From HT1-32 sp040219025 (GTDB lineage Bacteria; Pseudomonadota; Alphaproteobacteria; Rhodospirillales; HT1-32): DNA of 64,000 nt. The stretch is taken from assembly GCA_040219025.1 (NCBI GenBank), contig JAVJTE010000035.1, positions 1 to 64,000 of the forward strand, in the 5' to 3' direction. Shown one piece after another: positions 53,555 through 62,216 of the stretch (the first letter of the stretch is position 1; each line of letters opens with the position of its first letter). The notes beneath the pieces are model-generated. The model was not told the origin of the DNA. It did no database searches and was given only the letters and a program-made list of their open reading frames with translations. The translations under genes were made by a program, and so were the position numbers.

Positions 53555-55356
53555 CAGCAAATCACCAGTTCAAGGCTGAATTCGGCGGGCAGTCCCGTCG
53601 TTGAAGACATTGTTATCACTGTTCCCGCGACATGCCTGCCATAGGCGACCCAGATTTTCGCCGGCGACAGGGTCATCGCCGTATCGCCAGTCAGCCGGAA
53701 CCGGCGATCGCCATCGGTCAGGATAATGTCATTGCCCTCGGTCGATGCCTCAAGCGTTGTATGGAGCAGACGCTCAACCTTGTGCCGCCCCCGGCCCTCA
53801 ACCCGGTCGCTGATCCGGAAGGAGGATCCCTCCAGCTGCCAGCACCGGGTCAGTTTCCCGACACCGCGCAGACGGCTGAAACCCGCATGGGTCAGTGCCA
53901 GCCCGTCCTCCTCCACCGTTATCACCGGAGGCTCCGCAATCACCGCGTTCCGAAACAGCTCACTGTAATAAGGCCGGTTGACCGGATAGGGGTCCGCACC
54001 GTCAACCAGCAGCGTGTTATGCGCCCGTCCGGAACGATAGAACGCGGCCTCACCTTCCTCGCCATAGGCACCGCGACCGGGGTCGACAAAGACCTGCGTC
54101 TCCCCGACATGCAGTTCAAACCCGCCGAGGTCCTGATGGCCATGACCGGGATAAAACGGCCAGCCCCCGGGTGCCGCATGGACCAGCAACGACCAGTCGC
54201 CGGACTTGCGGGTATGCCAGCCGCTGTTGCCGAGGGCATCCATATCCGGATCAGCAACTGAGTCCCGCAGGGCAACGCAGGCCGCACGATCATCGTCGCT
54301 GAGTGTCCCGGTCCAGCCCTGTGAGGCATCATGGCCGGGTAGCAGCCCCAGCAGAAAGGACGGCGGACAATCCGGCGAGATATCCCCGACAAGCGGTATC
54401 GGTCGTGCCTCGCCCGCCGGCGTCTCCCCCTGCCTCATCCCGGACCCGGTCCGGGATCCTGAAACGAGTTCAGGATGAGGGGCAGTGGGGGCCGTTACGT
54501 TTCCAAACAGACGGCAGGGCGGCAGAATACGGGTGAGGATATCCTGCAGACCGTCTGCGGCTTCATGACCGGCACGACGGGCGGCCAGCCAGCAGTCCAT
54601 ATACTGGCGACAGAGCAGCAACTGGTAATGGCTGGAGCCTTCCCGCAGCATCCCGGACGGGTCAAAAATGCGATCTGCTTCCCGCATCAGTATCAGTGCA
54701 CCGCTGGCCGTCATATCAGTATCACCGACAGCCAGCCCGATCCGGAACAGCCCGCGGCCATTATTGGCCAGATGATTATAGGTGTTCACCTCACCGAAAT
54801 ATTCCAGCCCGCCAGTGATTGCCCGGCCATGCCGGTGCAGAACGGTCACAAAATCAGCGACATCGCCGGGCACACCGTGACGGCTGGCAAAACCGATCAT
54901 GTTGACCGCCCGTTCCGTCGCCGTATAGGCATGCCAGGCCCAGCCCTGCGGATCATCCCCGAACCCGGCCACCCATTGCTGCCAGAGAGCCACAACCCAG
55001 TCCGGCGATGGCTGGCAGACCGGCAGCCAGGCAAACCGGTGCAGCGCGAGGTAATCCTCAAGATCGTCAAAACTGCGGTGAAATAACCCAGACAGGTCAC
55101 CAGCTTCAACAGCCAGACCGGACCCCGCGAGATGCAGCCGGCAGACCCCCGCTGGCGCGTGGAAATCCGCGGACCGGAAATCAGACCCGCCTGCTTCACC
55201 GGTCAGGACACGGGACGGGCCGAGATAATCCGGCAACCGGTCCACCCCGGAAATTTCCACGCTCATGTTACGGTTCAGCAGCCGCGACAACAGCCAGCGC
55301 TGCAGGGTCCGGTCACGCGCAACCTGCTGAAACTTGCGTAAAACTGGCGACCTCAA
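53554..55356 (-). CDS. Heparinase II/III family protein
   Basis: 600 residues. The alpha/alpha toroid has YNHLANNGRGLFRIGLAVG; the beta domain has YPGHGHQDLGGFELHVGETQ and VDPGRGAYGE with catalytic His. This is a heparinase/alginate-lyase-like fold common in surface polysaccharide loci, where it trims or turns over the polymer. A 56-base palindromic element inside the frame encodes the extra peptide PHPELVSGSRTGSGMR between residues about 290 and 310. It is one base apart from the asparagine synthase-like gene. Confidence 0.85.
   Translation of the reverse strand: MRSPVLRKFQQVARDRTLQRWLLSRLLNRNMSVEISGVDRLPDYLGPSRVLTGEAGGSDFRSADFHAPAGVCRLHLAGSGLAVEAGDLSGLFHRSFDDLEDYLALHRFAWLPVCQPSPDWVVALWQQWVAGFGDDPQGWAWHAYTATERAVNMIGFASRHGVPGDVADFVTVLHRHGRAITGGLEYFGEVNTYNHLANNGRGLFRIGLAVGDTDMTASGALILMREADRIFDPSGMLREGSSHYQLLLCRQYMDCWLAARRAGHEAADGLQDILTRILPPCRLFGNVTAPTAPHPELVSGSRTGSGMRQGETPAGEARPIPLVGDISPDCPPSFLLGLLPGHDASQGWTGTLSDDDRAACVALRDSVADPDMDALGNSGWHTRKSGDWSLLVHAAPGGWPFYPGHGHQDLGGFELHVGETQVFVDPGRGAYGEEGEAAFYRSGRAHNTLLVDGADPYPVNRPYYSELFRNAVIAEPPVITVEEDGLALTHAGFSRLRGVGKLTRCWQLEGSSFRISDRVEGRGRHKVERLLHTTLEASTEGNDIILTDGDRRFRLTGDTAMTLSPAKIWVAYGRHVAGTVITMSSTTGLPAEFSLELVIC
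54430..54485. repeat. Palindromic intragenic repeat element (nested hairpins) inside heparinase gene
   Basis: Two perfect hairpins side by side: ATCCCGGACC-C-GGTCCGGGAT at 54437-54457 and ATCCTGAA-ACGAG-TTCAGGAT at 54456-54476. Outer arms CTGCCTCATC and GATGAGGGGCAG enclose them. The element lies in frame in the heparinase coding sequence and encodes PHPELVSGSRTGSGMRQ on the minus strand, the peptide signature seen where such alphaproteobacterial repeat elements enter coding regions. Similar in type to Rickettsia RPEs. Confidence 0.8.
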
Positions 55357-55370
55357 TACGGGGTTTCCGG

Positions 55371-56360
55371 TCAGCCGTGAAACATTCTGGCAATGGCCCC
55401 GCTCTCACGCGGTACATCGCTTGTATCGAGCCTCGGCATCAGCAGTCGATCATGTTTCCTGCTGTCCGCGACTTCGGTTTCGGCAGAAAGTGCGAGGGCA
55501 CATCCCCTGCTTTTCAGGCAGTCCGTGATCCGTTCACGGGCTTCATCTGTCGGCCCCTCAAAGGGATAGCACATTGTCCAGCGATCAGAATTCACACCGA
55601 CAGCGTCGAGCATTTCCAGTCCGCCATCAACTTCCTCCTCCAGCTCTTTCTGGCCGAGAAAACTGAGCCACTTATGCGTGACCGAGTGATTGCCGAAATG
55701 CATTCCCGCATCATGCATTTCCCGCATCATCGCCCGCGACAGATAGAGCTCGCCCGCCAGATCCGCTTCACTGACTTCCGAATATCGCAGGAACAGCTCC
55801 TGCACGAGTTCCCGTCGCACCTCTTCCGGCAGGGCATATTGCAGACAGCCCTTCAGAAAAATGATGTTCGCCGGATCAAATTTCCCGTCATGGGCGATTT
55901 CATTCCAGATTTCATCAAATGACGGCAACCCCGAAGACGTGCCCGCCGCTGCCAGATAGCTGCGGATATGGCTGATCAGAGGTTCCGGGTCCGGATGGGC
56001 GGCAAGCAGGAAGTGAATCTTGTTGATATCGAGAACTTTGCCGTCGAGAACGGTTTCTGCCGTCGGATAGAAGGCGCCCCGGATACCGCGTTTCTGCATA
56101 ATGGGGAAGGCGTAGTGAAAATGATCCGAGTAGCCATCATCAAAGGACAACAGGACTGCCCGATCCGGCAACGGCTTTCCGCCGGACCAGGCTTCAATGA
56201 CTTCGTCTATCGAGACGAATTTGCAGACCGAACCGACAAGGTCGATCTGTCGTTCAAAATTTCTGACATCCAGTCCTTTTAGCGCCGGGGCGCCGGGAAG
56301 CGAGAAATCCCGGACGTAATGGTACATCAATATGGCAACCTGCATGCTCTCTGCCTTCAC
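55371..56360 (-). CDS. Polysaccharide deacetylase (NodB homology domain)
   Basis: 329 residues. NodB motifs: MYHYVRDF at the N-terminus, the FDDGYSDH metal motif (SFDDGYSDHF near 73), HFGNHSVTHKWLS (motif 2, H-x3-H) and later PRLDTSDV. It deacetylates an N-acetylhexosamine in a polysaccharide or lipid-linked intermediate. No signal peptide, so it may act in the cytoplasm. It overlaps the carbamoyltransferase gene by four bases. Confidence 0.88.
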   Translation of the reverse strand: MKAESMQVAILMYHYVRDFSLPGAPALKGLDVRNFERQIDLVGSVCKFVSIDEVIEAWSGGKPLPDRAVLLSFDDGYSDHFHYAFPIMQKRGIRGAFYPTAETVLDGKVLDINKIHFLLAAHPDPEPLISHIRSYLAAAGTSSGLPSFDEIWNEIAHDGKFDPANIIFLKGCLQYALPEEVRRELVQELFLRYSEVSEADLAGELYLSRAMMREMHDAGMHFGNHSVTHKWLSFLGQKELEEEVDGGLEMLDAVGVNSDRWTMCYPFEGPTDEARERITDCLKSRGCALALSAETEVADSRKHDRLLMPRLDTSDVPRESGAIARMFHG

Positions 56361-58585
56361 CCCAATGTTGAAGATTTCTGAAATTCCGGGAAATCATCAA
56401 GGGTTTCCATGAGGTTACGGGAAGCATTGTCATAGATCTCAAAAACCGGCCTTGTCACCCCCTGACTCTTCAGGCGATCGCGGACATCATACAGATACTC
56501 AAACGATGATAATAAGATTTCATCATAATCATCGCCTGCAACAACATCCCAGGGCAATTCCTGCAGGGGCTGGCTGACATCTTTCCGCAGGTCATACCGA
56601 CCGTCGAAGCTCACAAACCCGACAATATCGACCATGTAAAATCCGTTGATCCGGCGGAGGATTGCATCGGTATGATCCGGTGTACCGACAACCAGAATGC
56701 GTTTCTTCTCGCGGCTCCAGTCGCACAGCTTCTGCTCAAGTGTGAACTTTGGCCGGTATCTGACATGATATTCGGACATGGCATTGGAACTGGCGATAAA
56801 GCTGTCTTTTTCCCCGGCGTCGTATCCGGGGAAATAGCGTTGCATCGACACGGCTTCATAGCGTGCTATCCGTTCAGCACGTTCTGCCGTCATTTGCTTG
56901 TACAGTTCGGCTTTTGCCAGTCCTTCGGCGGACACAAGCTTGTCACCCAGAACAAGGTAATCCATTTCAGTGCCACAGAAGCAGATAATCGCATCTTCCG
57001 GGGTCTCGACAATCGGCTCTCCCGCATCATTGAAGGATGTGTTCATGATGCAGGGAACGCCCGTCAGATCACCAAAGGCCTTCACCAGTTCATAGAAAAC
57101 ACCGTTGCCCTCAGGGGTGACGGTCTGAACCCGGGCGGTGTTGTCGATATGTGTCACAGCCGGCACGACATCAGGTTTCAGGACATCGGCGACCAGCAGC
57201 ATGTAGGGTGACTCGCCCTCGATATCGAAATAGTCCGAACAGGCATCGGCGACAATTGCCGGGGCGAACGGGCGATAACCTTCACGATGCTTGACCCTGC
57301 GGTTAACAATATCCCGCATCTCGCCCCGACGGCTGTCGGCCAGAATCGACCGGTGACCAAGCGCGCGCGGACCAAATTCGCTGCCGCCCTGGAACCAGGC
57401 AACAATATTGCCGTCTGCCAGCAAGGCAGCAACTTCGGCCGGGTCCGTCTTGCTGTGCGGGATATCAAACCGCGTCAATGCATCGTCGATCTCGTCCTGC
57501 GGGTAATCACGCCCTGTATAGGCATTGTTGAAGGTCATTTTCCGGCGTTTGAAATCGCCGAGCTGACTGGCGTTATAATATCCCCAGACGGCAAGACCGA
57601 ACGGAATGCCGCTGTCAGAACAGGCGGGGAAGACATGGATACGCTCGAACCCCGTCGCATCGAACATGATCTTGTTCGCCACAGAGTTTAGGGCCACACC
57701 GCCGCAGACGCAGAGATTCTTCGAGCTGACCTGCTTCTCGATTTCCTTCCCGAGATGCGTCAGCGCGCGCTCTGCCTCTGTCTGGACTTCAAAGGCAATA
57801 CGGGAGAAATACGGATTCATGACATCATCTTTATCCGTACAGACCGGGTGGCGCTCGCGGAACGGATAGATCCGGTACTTGTCATCAATCTGATGCAGTA
57901 CATCCGAGTTCGGCTGCCGGCGCATGATCCGGGAATAATCATTGCGGATACCATCCAGATCCCCGCGGAGGTCCAGAACAGGCGGATGCTGTTCGCCGTA
58001 GGGTGCCAGGCCCATGGTTTTCCCTTCCCCGCCCATCCCCAGATTGAGGATGAACTGGGTAACGGCACCGTACAGATTACCGACACCATGCGCCCGGTAC
58101 ATATCGAGATACTTCAGGTCCCCGCCCTTGCCTTCAAGGAACGAGGTCGTCTGCAGATCAGAGCCGTTGCCATCGACAATCAGCACAGCCGCATCGTCAA
58201 ACCCGCTGGTATAATAAACTGCCGCAGCATGCGCCATGTGATGGCTGATGGTGACGATCTTTGCCGGATCGATATCCAGCTTTATTTTCAGATAGTCATA
58301 CTCGGAAATATTGTAGGCCGGTCCGGAGTTGAACCAGCGCTTGATCCGGATGTAATCCGTAACCAGAAGATCAACCTGATCGAGGGAGTCGAGCCCGTAA
58401 TGCTCCATACAATAATTCAGCGAATGTACAGGAAACGTATAGGGATATTTCTTTCGGACCAGTCGCTCTTCAGAGATCGCAACATAATCCAGAACCTTCC
58501 CGTCCGTGGAATATCTCAGTATTGACGCACCAGAGTCCTGATTCGCAAAACTTTGTATTCCAAGAACGTATCTGTATTCACTCAT
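56357..58585 (-). CDS. Carbamoyltransferase, NodU/CmcH family with C-terminal extension
   Basis: 742 residues, about 130 more than the copy at 31837. The N-terminal domain has ISHHMAHAAAVYYTSGFDD and the MGLAPYGEQ motif; the C-terminal domain has SEFGPRALGHRSILADSRRG and MNTSFNDAGEPIVETPEDA. The last 110 residues (KKRILVVGTPDHTDAILRRI, DIVGFVSFDGRYD, DEILLSSFEYLYDVRDRLKS) form an extra Rossmann-like domain of the type that ends sugar-binding regulatory enzymes. It would carbamoylate a glycan hydroxyl. Start near a weak ribosome binding site. Confidence 0.9.
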   Translation of the reverse strand: MSEYRYVLGIQSFANQDSGASILRYSTDGKVLDYVAISEERLVRKKYPYTFPVHSLNYCMEHYGLDSLDQVDLLVTDYIRIKRWFNSGPAYNISEYDYLKIKLDIDPAKIVTISHHMAHAAAVYYTSGFDDAAVLIVDGNGSDLQTTSFLEGKGGDLKYLDMYRAHGVGNLYGAVTQFILNLGMGGEGKTMGLAPYGEQHPPVLDLRGDLDGIRNDYSRIMRRQPNSDVLHQIDDKYRIYPFRERHPVCTDKDDVMNPYFSRIAFEVQTEAERALTHLGKEIEKQVSSKNLCVCGGVALNSVANKIMFDATGFERIHVFPACSDSGIPFGLAVWGYYNASQLGDFKRRKMTFNNAYTGRDYPQDEIDDALTRFDIPHSKTDPAEVAALLADGNIVAWFQGGSEFGPRALGHRSILADSRRGEMRDIVNRRVKHREGYRPFAPAIVADACSDYFDIEGESPYMLLVADVLKPDVVPAVTHIDNTARVQTVTPEGNGVFYELVKAFGDLTGVPCIMNTSFNDAGEPIVETPEDAIICFCGTEMDYLVLGDKLVSAEGLAKAELYKQMTAERAERIARYEAVSMQRYFPGYDAGEKDSFIASSNAMSEYHVRYRPKFTLEQKLCDWSREKKRILVVGTPDHTDAILRRINGFYMVDIVGFVSFDGRYDLRKDVSQPLQELPWDVVAGDDYDEILLSSFEYLYDVRDRLKSQGVTRPVFEIYDNASRNLMETLDDFPEFQKSSTLG

Positions 58586-58636
58586 TTCTCGCGTATCCTA
58601 TACTTCAGAAGTCTGTAATTATTTTGATTTCGCAGA

Positions 58637-59698
58637 TCAGGCCGTCCGGCCCTCTTGCAGAAAGCGGCTGCAGGCGTCGGCGAAGCGGTCATCGTTGTCA
58701 TATGGTGCCCGGAACAGGGTTCCGTCCCGGCCCGGCAGGATCAGGGTGACGCTGTTACGGCCAATGTTCTTCTTGTCCTTTGACATCGCGTTGCGCAGAC
58801 CATCGACATCAATCTCGACATTCTCGAAACCGGCATAGTTGGTCCGGAAGGTCGGATGTGTGCGCCGGAACTGATCATCGCCGGCCACACCCAGACTGGC
58901 CGCAACATGGTTCGCCATATCCATGCCCATGGTCACCGCAATGCCATGCGGGACGGCATAGCTGGTGACGGATTCGATGGCATGGCCAAAGCTGTGGCCA
59001 TAATTGAAAATGTTGCGCCGCGCCTGATCGAACTCGTCTTCCTCGATATATTCCTTCTTGATATCAAGCGAGGAGCGGATCCATTTCTCCAGCACCGGGC
59101 CGCGCTCCAGCAAGCCGTCATAGTCCGCCGCCAGCGCATCAAAGGCCGCCGGTCCGGCAATCGCATGGGCCTTCAGGATTTCACCGATGCCGGAGCGCAG
59201 GTCGCGTTCATCCAGTGTCATCAGGAAATCCGTGCAGATACAGATTTTCCGCGCCGGGTTGAAGGTGCCGAGGATATTCTTTGTCGTGCCGCTGTTGATC
59301 GAGCTTTTCGAGCCGATGCAGGAATCTGCCTGTGCCAGCAGAGTGGTCGGGAAAAACTGCCAGTCGACACCCCGCAGCAATGTGCTGGCCAGAAAGCAGG
59401 TGATATCCTGAACGATCCCGCCACCGATGGCGACAATGCACTGGTCACGACGCAGTTGCGCGCCGACAAGCTGGTCGACGAAACCCGGCATGGCCTCCAG
59501 TGACTTGTTGGTTTCCTTCGCCTCAATCCGTACCACCGGCCAGCCAGCCAGCGCAGCACCGATGCGGTCCTGATAGAGATCGGCCACATGGGCGTCGATC
59601 AGCACCACGCCGCTCTCCGGCAACAGGTCGGCCATCTGGTCGATGGCATCTTTCCGGAAATGCACCTCATACGGCCCCTTGTGGGACTGGATGATCAT
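58637..59698 (-). CDS. 3-dehydroquinate synthase-like sugar phosphate cyclase
   Basis: 353 residues from ATG 59698; a GTG at 59710 overlapping the SDR stop is possible. The DHQ synthase fold is clear: AIGGGIVQDITCFLASTLLR (90-109), PTTLLAQADSCIGSKSSIN, FNYGHSFGHAIESV. Metal ligands are conserved as E173, H235 and H251, with H239. Substrate-site residues differ from canonical AroB: GDLAGF is QDITCF, HPLGKN is SGTTKN, and HGEAV is HGIAV. It therefore probably cyclises a related 2-oxo acid phosphate. Context with a 4-hydroxy-2-oxoacid aldolase supports this. Confidence 0.85.
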   Translation of the reverse strand: MIIQSHKGPYEVHFRKDAIDQMADLLPESGVVLIDAHVADLYQDRIGAALAGWPVVRIEAKETNKSLEAMPGFVDQLVGAQLRRDQCIVAIGGGIVQDITCFLASTLLRGVDWQFFPTTLLAQADSCIGSKSSINSGTTKNILGTFNPARKICICTDFLMTLDERDLRSGIGEILKAHAIAGPAAFDALAADYDGLLERGPVLEKWIRSSLDIKKEYIEEDEFDQARRNIFNYGHSFGHAIESVTSYAVPHGIAVTMGMDMANHVAASLGVAGDDQFRRTHPTFRTNYAGFENVEIDVDGLRNAMSKDKKNIGRNSVTLILPGRDGTLFRAPYDNDDRFADACSRFLQEGRTA

Positions 59699-59702
59699 CT
59701 GG

Positions 59703-60428
59703 TCAGACACGGGTAAACCCTCCGTCGATGAGAATATTCTGGCCGCTGATATAGCTGTTTTCCGGCCCGGACAGCCAGGCCACCAGTGCCGCAATCTCCT
59801 TCGGCTGACCAAGCCGGCCGGCCGGCACCTGCGCGACCAGTTCGGCAATACCGTCGTCGCCCAGCACCTGCCGGGTCAGATCCGTATCGATGAAGCCGGG
59901 GGAGACACAGTTGCAGAGCACACCGGCGCCCGCGACCTCTGCCGCCAGAGCCGCCGTCATGCCGTCGACCGCGAACTTGCTGGTCGAATAGGGTGCCCGT
60001 CCGGCCTTCGAGATATTGCCCCAGATCGAGGCGATGGTAACGATACGCCCCCAGCCGCGCTGCACCATGCCACCGACCACCGCACGGGCAAGCAGGAACG
60101 GCGCTTCCACATTGACCCTCTGGATACGGCGAAAATCATCCGGGTCGATTTCGGCAAACGGGCTGACCTTGTTGATGCCGGCATTGTTGACCAGCACATC
60201 AATACCACGGGTGGAGATGGTCGCGGCAAACGTCGCCGTCGATGCCTGATCGGTGAAATCAACCTGCCAGTAGGCGGTCCGCTTCGGGCCTTTTCCATCC
60301 GGCCCCGTGCCGGTGACATAGACCTCTGCACCGTCATCGCGAAGCCGCTCCGCAATGGCATAGCCGATGCCACGCGTGCCGCCGGTCACCAGCGCACGCT
60401 TGCCGGTCAGGGGAAGTTTGTCCGTCAT
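59703..60428 (-). CDS. Short-chain dehydrogenase/reductase (classical SDR)
   Basis: 241 residues. TGGTRGIG (15-22), NNAG, Ser in IASIWG and Y-x3-K in PYSTSKFAV, and the late SPGFIDTDL. Classical NAD(P)-dependent SDR; substrate probably the cyclic product of the DHQ-synthase-like neighbour or a related keto-sugar. Its stop is four bases from the cyclase start and its start overlaps the methyltransferase gene by four. Confidence 0.9.
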   Translation of the reverse strand: MTDKLPLTGKRALVTGGTRGIGYAIAERLRDDGAEVYVTGTGPDGKGPKRTAYWQVDFTDQASTATFAATISTRGIDVLVNNAGINKVSPFAEIDPDDFRRIQRVNVEAPFLLARAVVGGMVQRGWGRIVTIASIWGNISKAGRAPYSTSKFAVDGMTAALAAEVAGAGVLCNCVSPGFIDTDLTRQVLGDDGIAELVAQVPAGRLGQPKEIAALVAWLSGPENSYISGQNILIDGGFTRV

Positions 60429-61510
60429 GACTTTTTCTCCGCCACAATGTTCCAGCAAAATCCGAAATGCCGTCCGATGGCGAGTTCCAGCTTCGATTCC
60501 GGCAGGAATTTCTTGCCATAGATCGGAATACCGCCGGGATGTGGTCTGGTGCCCGTCTTCTCCAGCCACCAGTCACGAAGCTGCGTCATCCGCGGGATGG
60601 TCACATTATCGAACTGGAAACTCGATTTTCGCAGGCTTTTCATCTCGAAGGCGGCCATCACCTGATGAATCTCTTTCGCCGAATAGACCCGTGTCACCGG
60701 ATTGCGCACATCACCGAACTTTGGTTTGCCCTCGGTCAGGCGACCAACCCAGTTGGCCTCCGGCCAGCGAAAGAATTCCAGCGTCAGCAGGGCGCGCGGC
60801 AGCACGTTGCACCAGTAGACCGAGCTGTGCCGGGCATAGAGCATCAGCACCGCCCTGCCGCCCGGTTTCAGCACCCGGTTGACCTCGGCAAGGCAGCGGT
60901 TGGTATCGTCGGAATGATGCAGCACACCGTTGGAATAGACGAAATCGAAGCTGTTATCCTGAAACGGCAGGTTCTCGGCATCCGCCTGATAGGCCTGCCC
61001 GCGGCCCGGTGCCAGGATCGAGAACTTCCGCATGGTTGCGGCAGCCCGCTCAATGGTGATGTCGGCCGCCGTCACCTCTGCCCCGTGGCGCAGGAAGACA
61101 CAGGAATGCGCCCCCGCGCCCGGGCCGATTTCCAGCACCGATTTACCCGCCAGCTGATCCAGCGGCATTTCTTCGGTACAGAGATGTTCCCGCAGCCGGA
61201 ACAGGTCTTCCACATCGGCAATCCGGCGGTCCAGTTCCGCCTGATCGACGCCTTCTTCATGGCCGTCATAGAGCTGGCGATAGAGGTCACCCCACCAGGC
61301 CTGAATATCGCCTTTGACCTCACCGCCGGTAAAGTCTGACAGCAGCGAGGCAAAGCCGCCGTCGCCGTCCAGCGGATACCCCGCCCTACAGGACGGACAG
61401 ACCAGCGACGCGCCATCATCGGCAACCGTCAGACCATCATGATGACAGGCGGGGCAGCGCAGCCGATCACCTGCGTCGCGACGCAGGCGTTGTGCAGTTT
61501 CAGACAGCAA
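60425..61510 (-). CDS. Class I SAM methyltransferase with N-terminal zinc ribbon
   Basis: 361 residues. CPACHHDG and CPSCRAGYPLDGDG form a Trm112-like zinc ribbon; SAM motif LEIGPGAGAHSCVFLRHG near residue 125, and the NGVLHHSDDTNRCLAEVNRV segment. Methyltransferases of this Trm112-headed type are frequent in surface-polysaccharide loci. The TTG start at 61510 follows a weak signal and is uncertain. It overlaps the SDR gene by four bases. Confidence 0.83.
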   Translation of the reverse strand: MLSETAQRLRRDAGDRLRCPACHHDGLTVADDGASLVCPSCRAGYPLDGDGGFASLLSDFTGGEVKGDIQAWWGDLYRQLYDGHEEGVDQAELDRRIADVEDLFRLREHLCTEEMPLDQLAGKSVLEIGPGAGAHSCVFLRHGAEVTAADITIERAAATMRKFSILAPGRGQAYQADAENLPFQDNSFDFVYSNGVLHHSDDTNRCLAEVNRVLKPGGRAVLMLYARHSSVYWCNVLPRALLTLEFFRWPEANWVGRLTEGKPKFGDVRNPVTRVYSAKEIHQVMAAFEMKSLRKSSFQFDNVTIPRMTQLRDWWLEKTGTRPHPGGIPIYGKKFLPESKLELAIGRHFGFCWNIVAEKKS

Positions 61511-61521
61511 GGTTCGTCAGA

Positions 61522-62199
61522 TCAGCCGGGAAAGGGGGATGGGAACATGGCAACGGCCCGGCAGGGGCAACCGTCACCACCAACCAGTTTCGGCGGCGGC
61601 GAGGACAGGAAGAAATGATCCGGGCATTCTTCCAGCCGGACCAGATTTTCCAGCAACAGGATTTCCCGACCCAGCAGAATGACATGGTTCGGATTTGGCT
61701 TGCCCATCACCGTCTCGGCCTTTGAATCGATATTCGGGAAGTCCATCGCAATCAGATGCAGCTTCGGCCAGCTTGCCAGTTCACGGGCCGCCTCACGGGT
61801 GATGTTCGGACCTTCCGTGAAGTAATCGACCGTGCCCCAGGTTGCCTTTGCCCAGCCGGTTTCGATCACCAGCTTCTCGACCGTATCCTTCTCCGCGAAG
61901 TTCGCGAAATCTGCAGCATCGAGTGGACTGTCCTTGGTGCGCCCGTCGGGAATACGCAGCTTCACCGCATTGCCGCAGAGATGCTCCAGCGGCAACTCGT
62001 CGATCTTCTTGCCATCGGGGATCGCGTGATAAGGCGCGTCCAGATGGGTCGAGACATGAGTGCCACAGCGCAGGATCTGCGCATGGCGAGCCTCAACCTC
62101 ATGGGTTGCGGCATCATCCAGCGTCACCGCCGGCAGATAGGGCGAGGGATAGCGCACCATGCCGTGCGCCAGCTCGACAGAGAGATCAACGATTTTCAT
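61522..62199 (-). CDS. Cyclase family protein (kynurenine formamidase-like)
   Basis: 225 residues. Metal motif H48-x3-H52-x-D54-x3-H58 in THVSTHLDAPYH, close to the family HxGTHxDxPxH (with Gly as Ser). Members hydrolyse amide, lactone or isatin rings, or catalyse polyketide cyclisation. It lies between the aldolase and methyltransferase genes, 18 bases after the former. Its substrate is probably a small acid derived from the aldolase product. Confidence 0.86.
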   Translation of the reverse strand: MKIVDLSVELAHGMVRYPSPYLPAVTLDDAATHEVEARHAQILRCGTHVSTHLDAPYHAIPDGKKIDELPLEHLCGNAVKLRIPDGRTKDSPLDAADFANFAEKDTVEKLVIETGWAKATWGTVDYFTEGPNITREAARELASWPKLHLIAMDFPNIDSKAETVMGKPNPNHVILLGREILLLENLVRLEECPDHFFLSSPPPKLVGGDGCPCRAVAMFPSPFPG

Positions 62200-62216
62200 G
62201 TTTTCTGTGTCCGGTA

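Noticed and set aside
52268..53644. 458-codon plus-strand frame
   Set aside because: Antisense to the asparagine synthase-like gene, which has the intact MCGIAG start and the SGGVDS loop.
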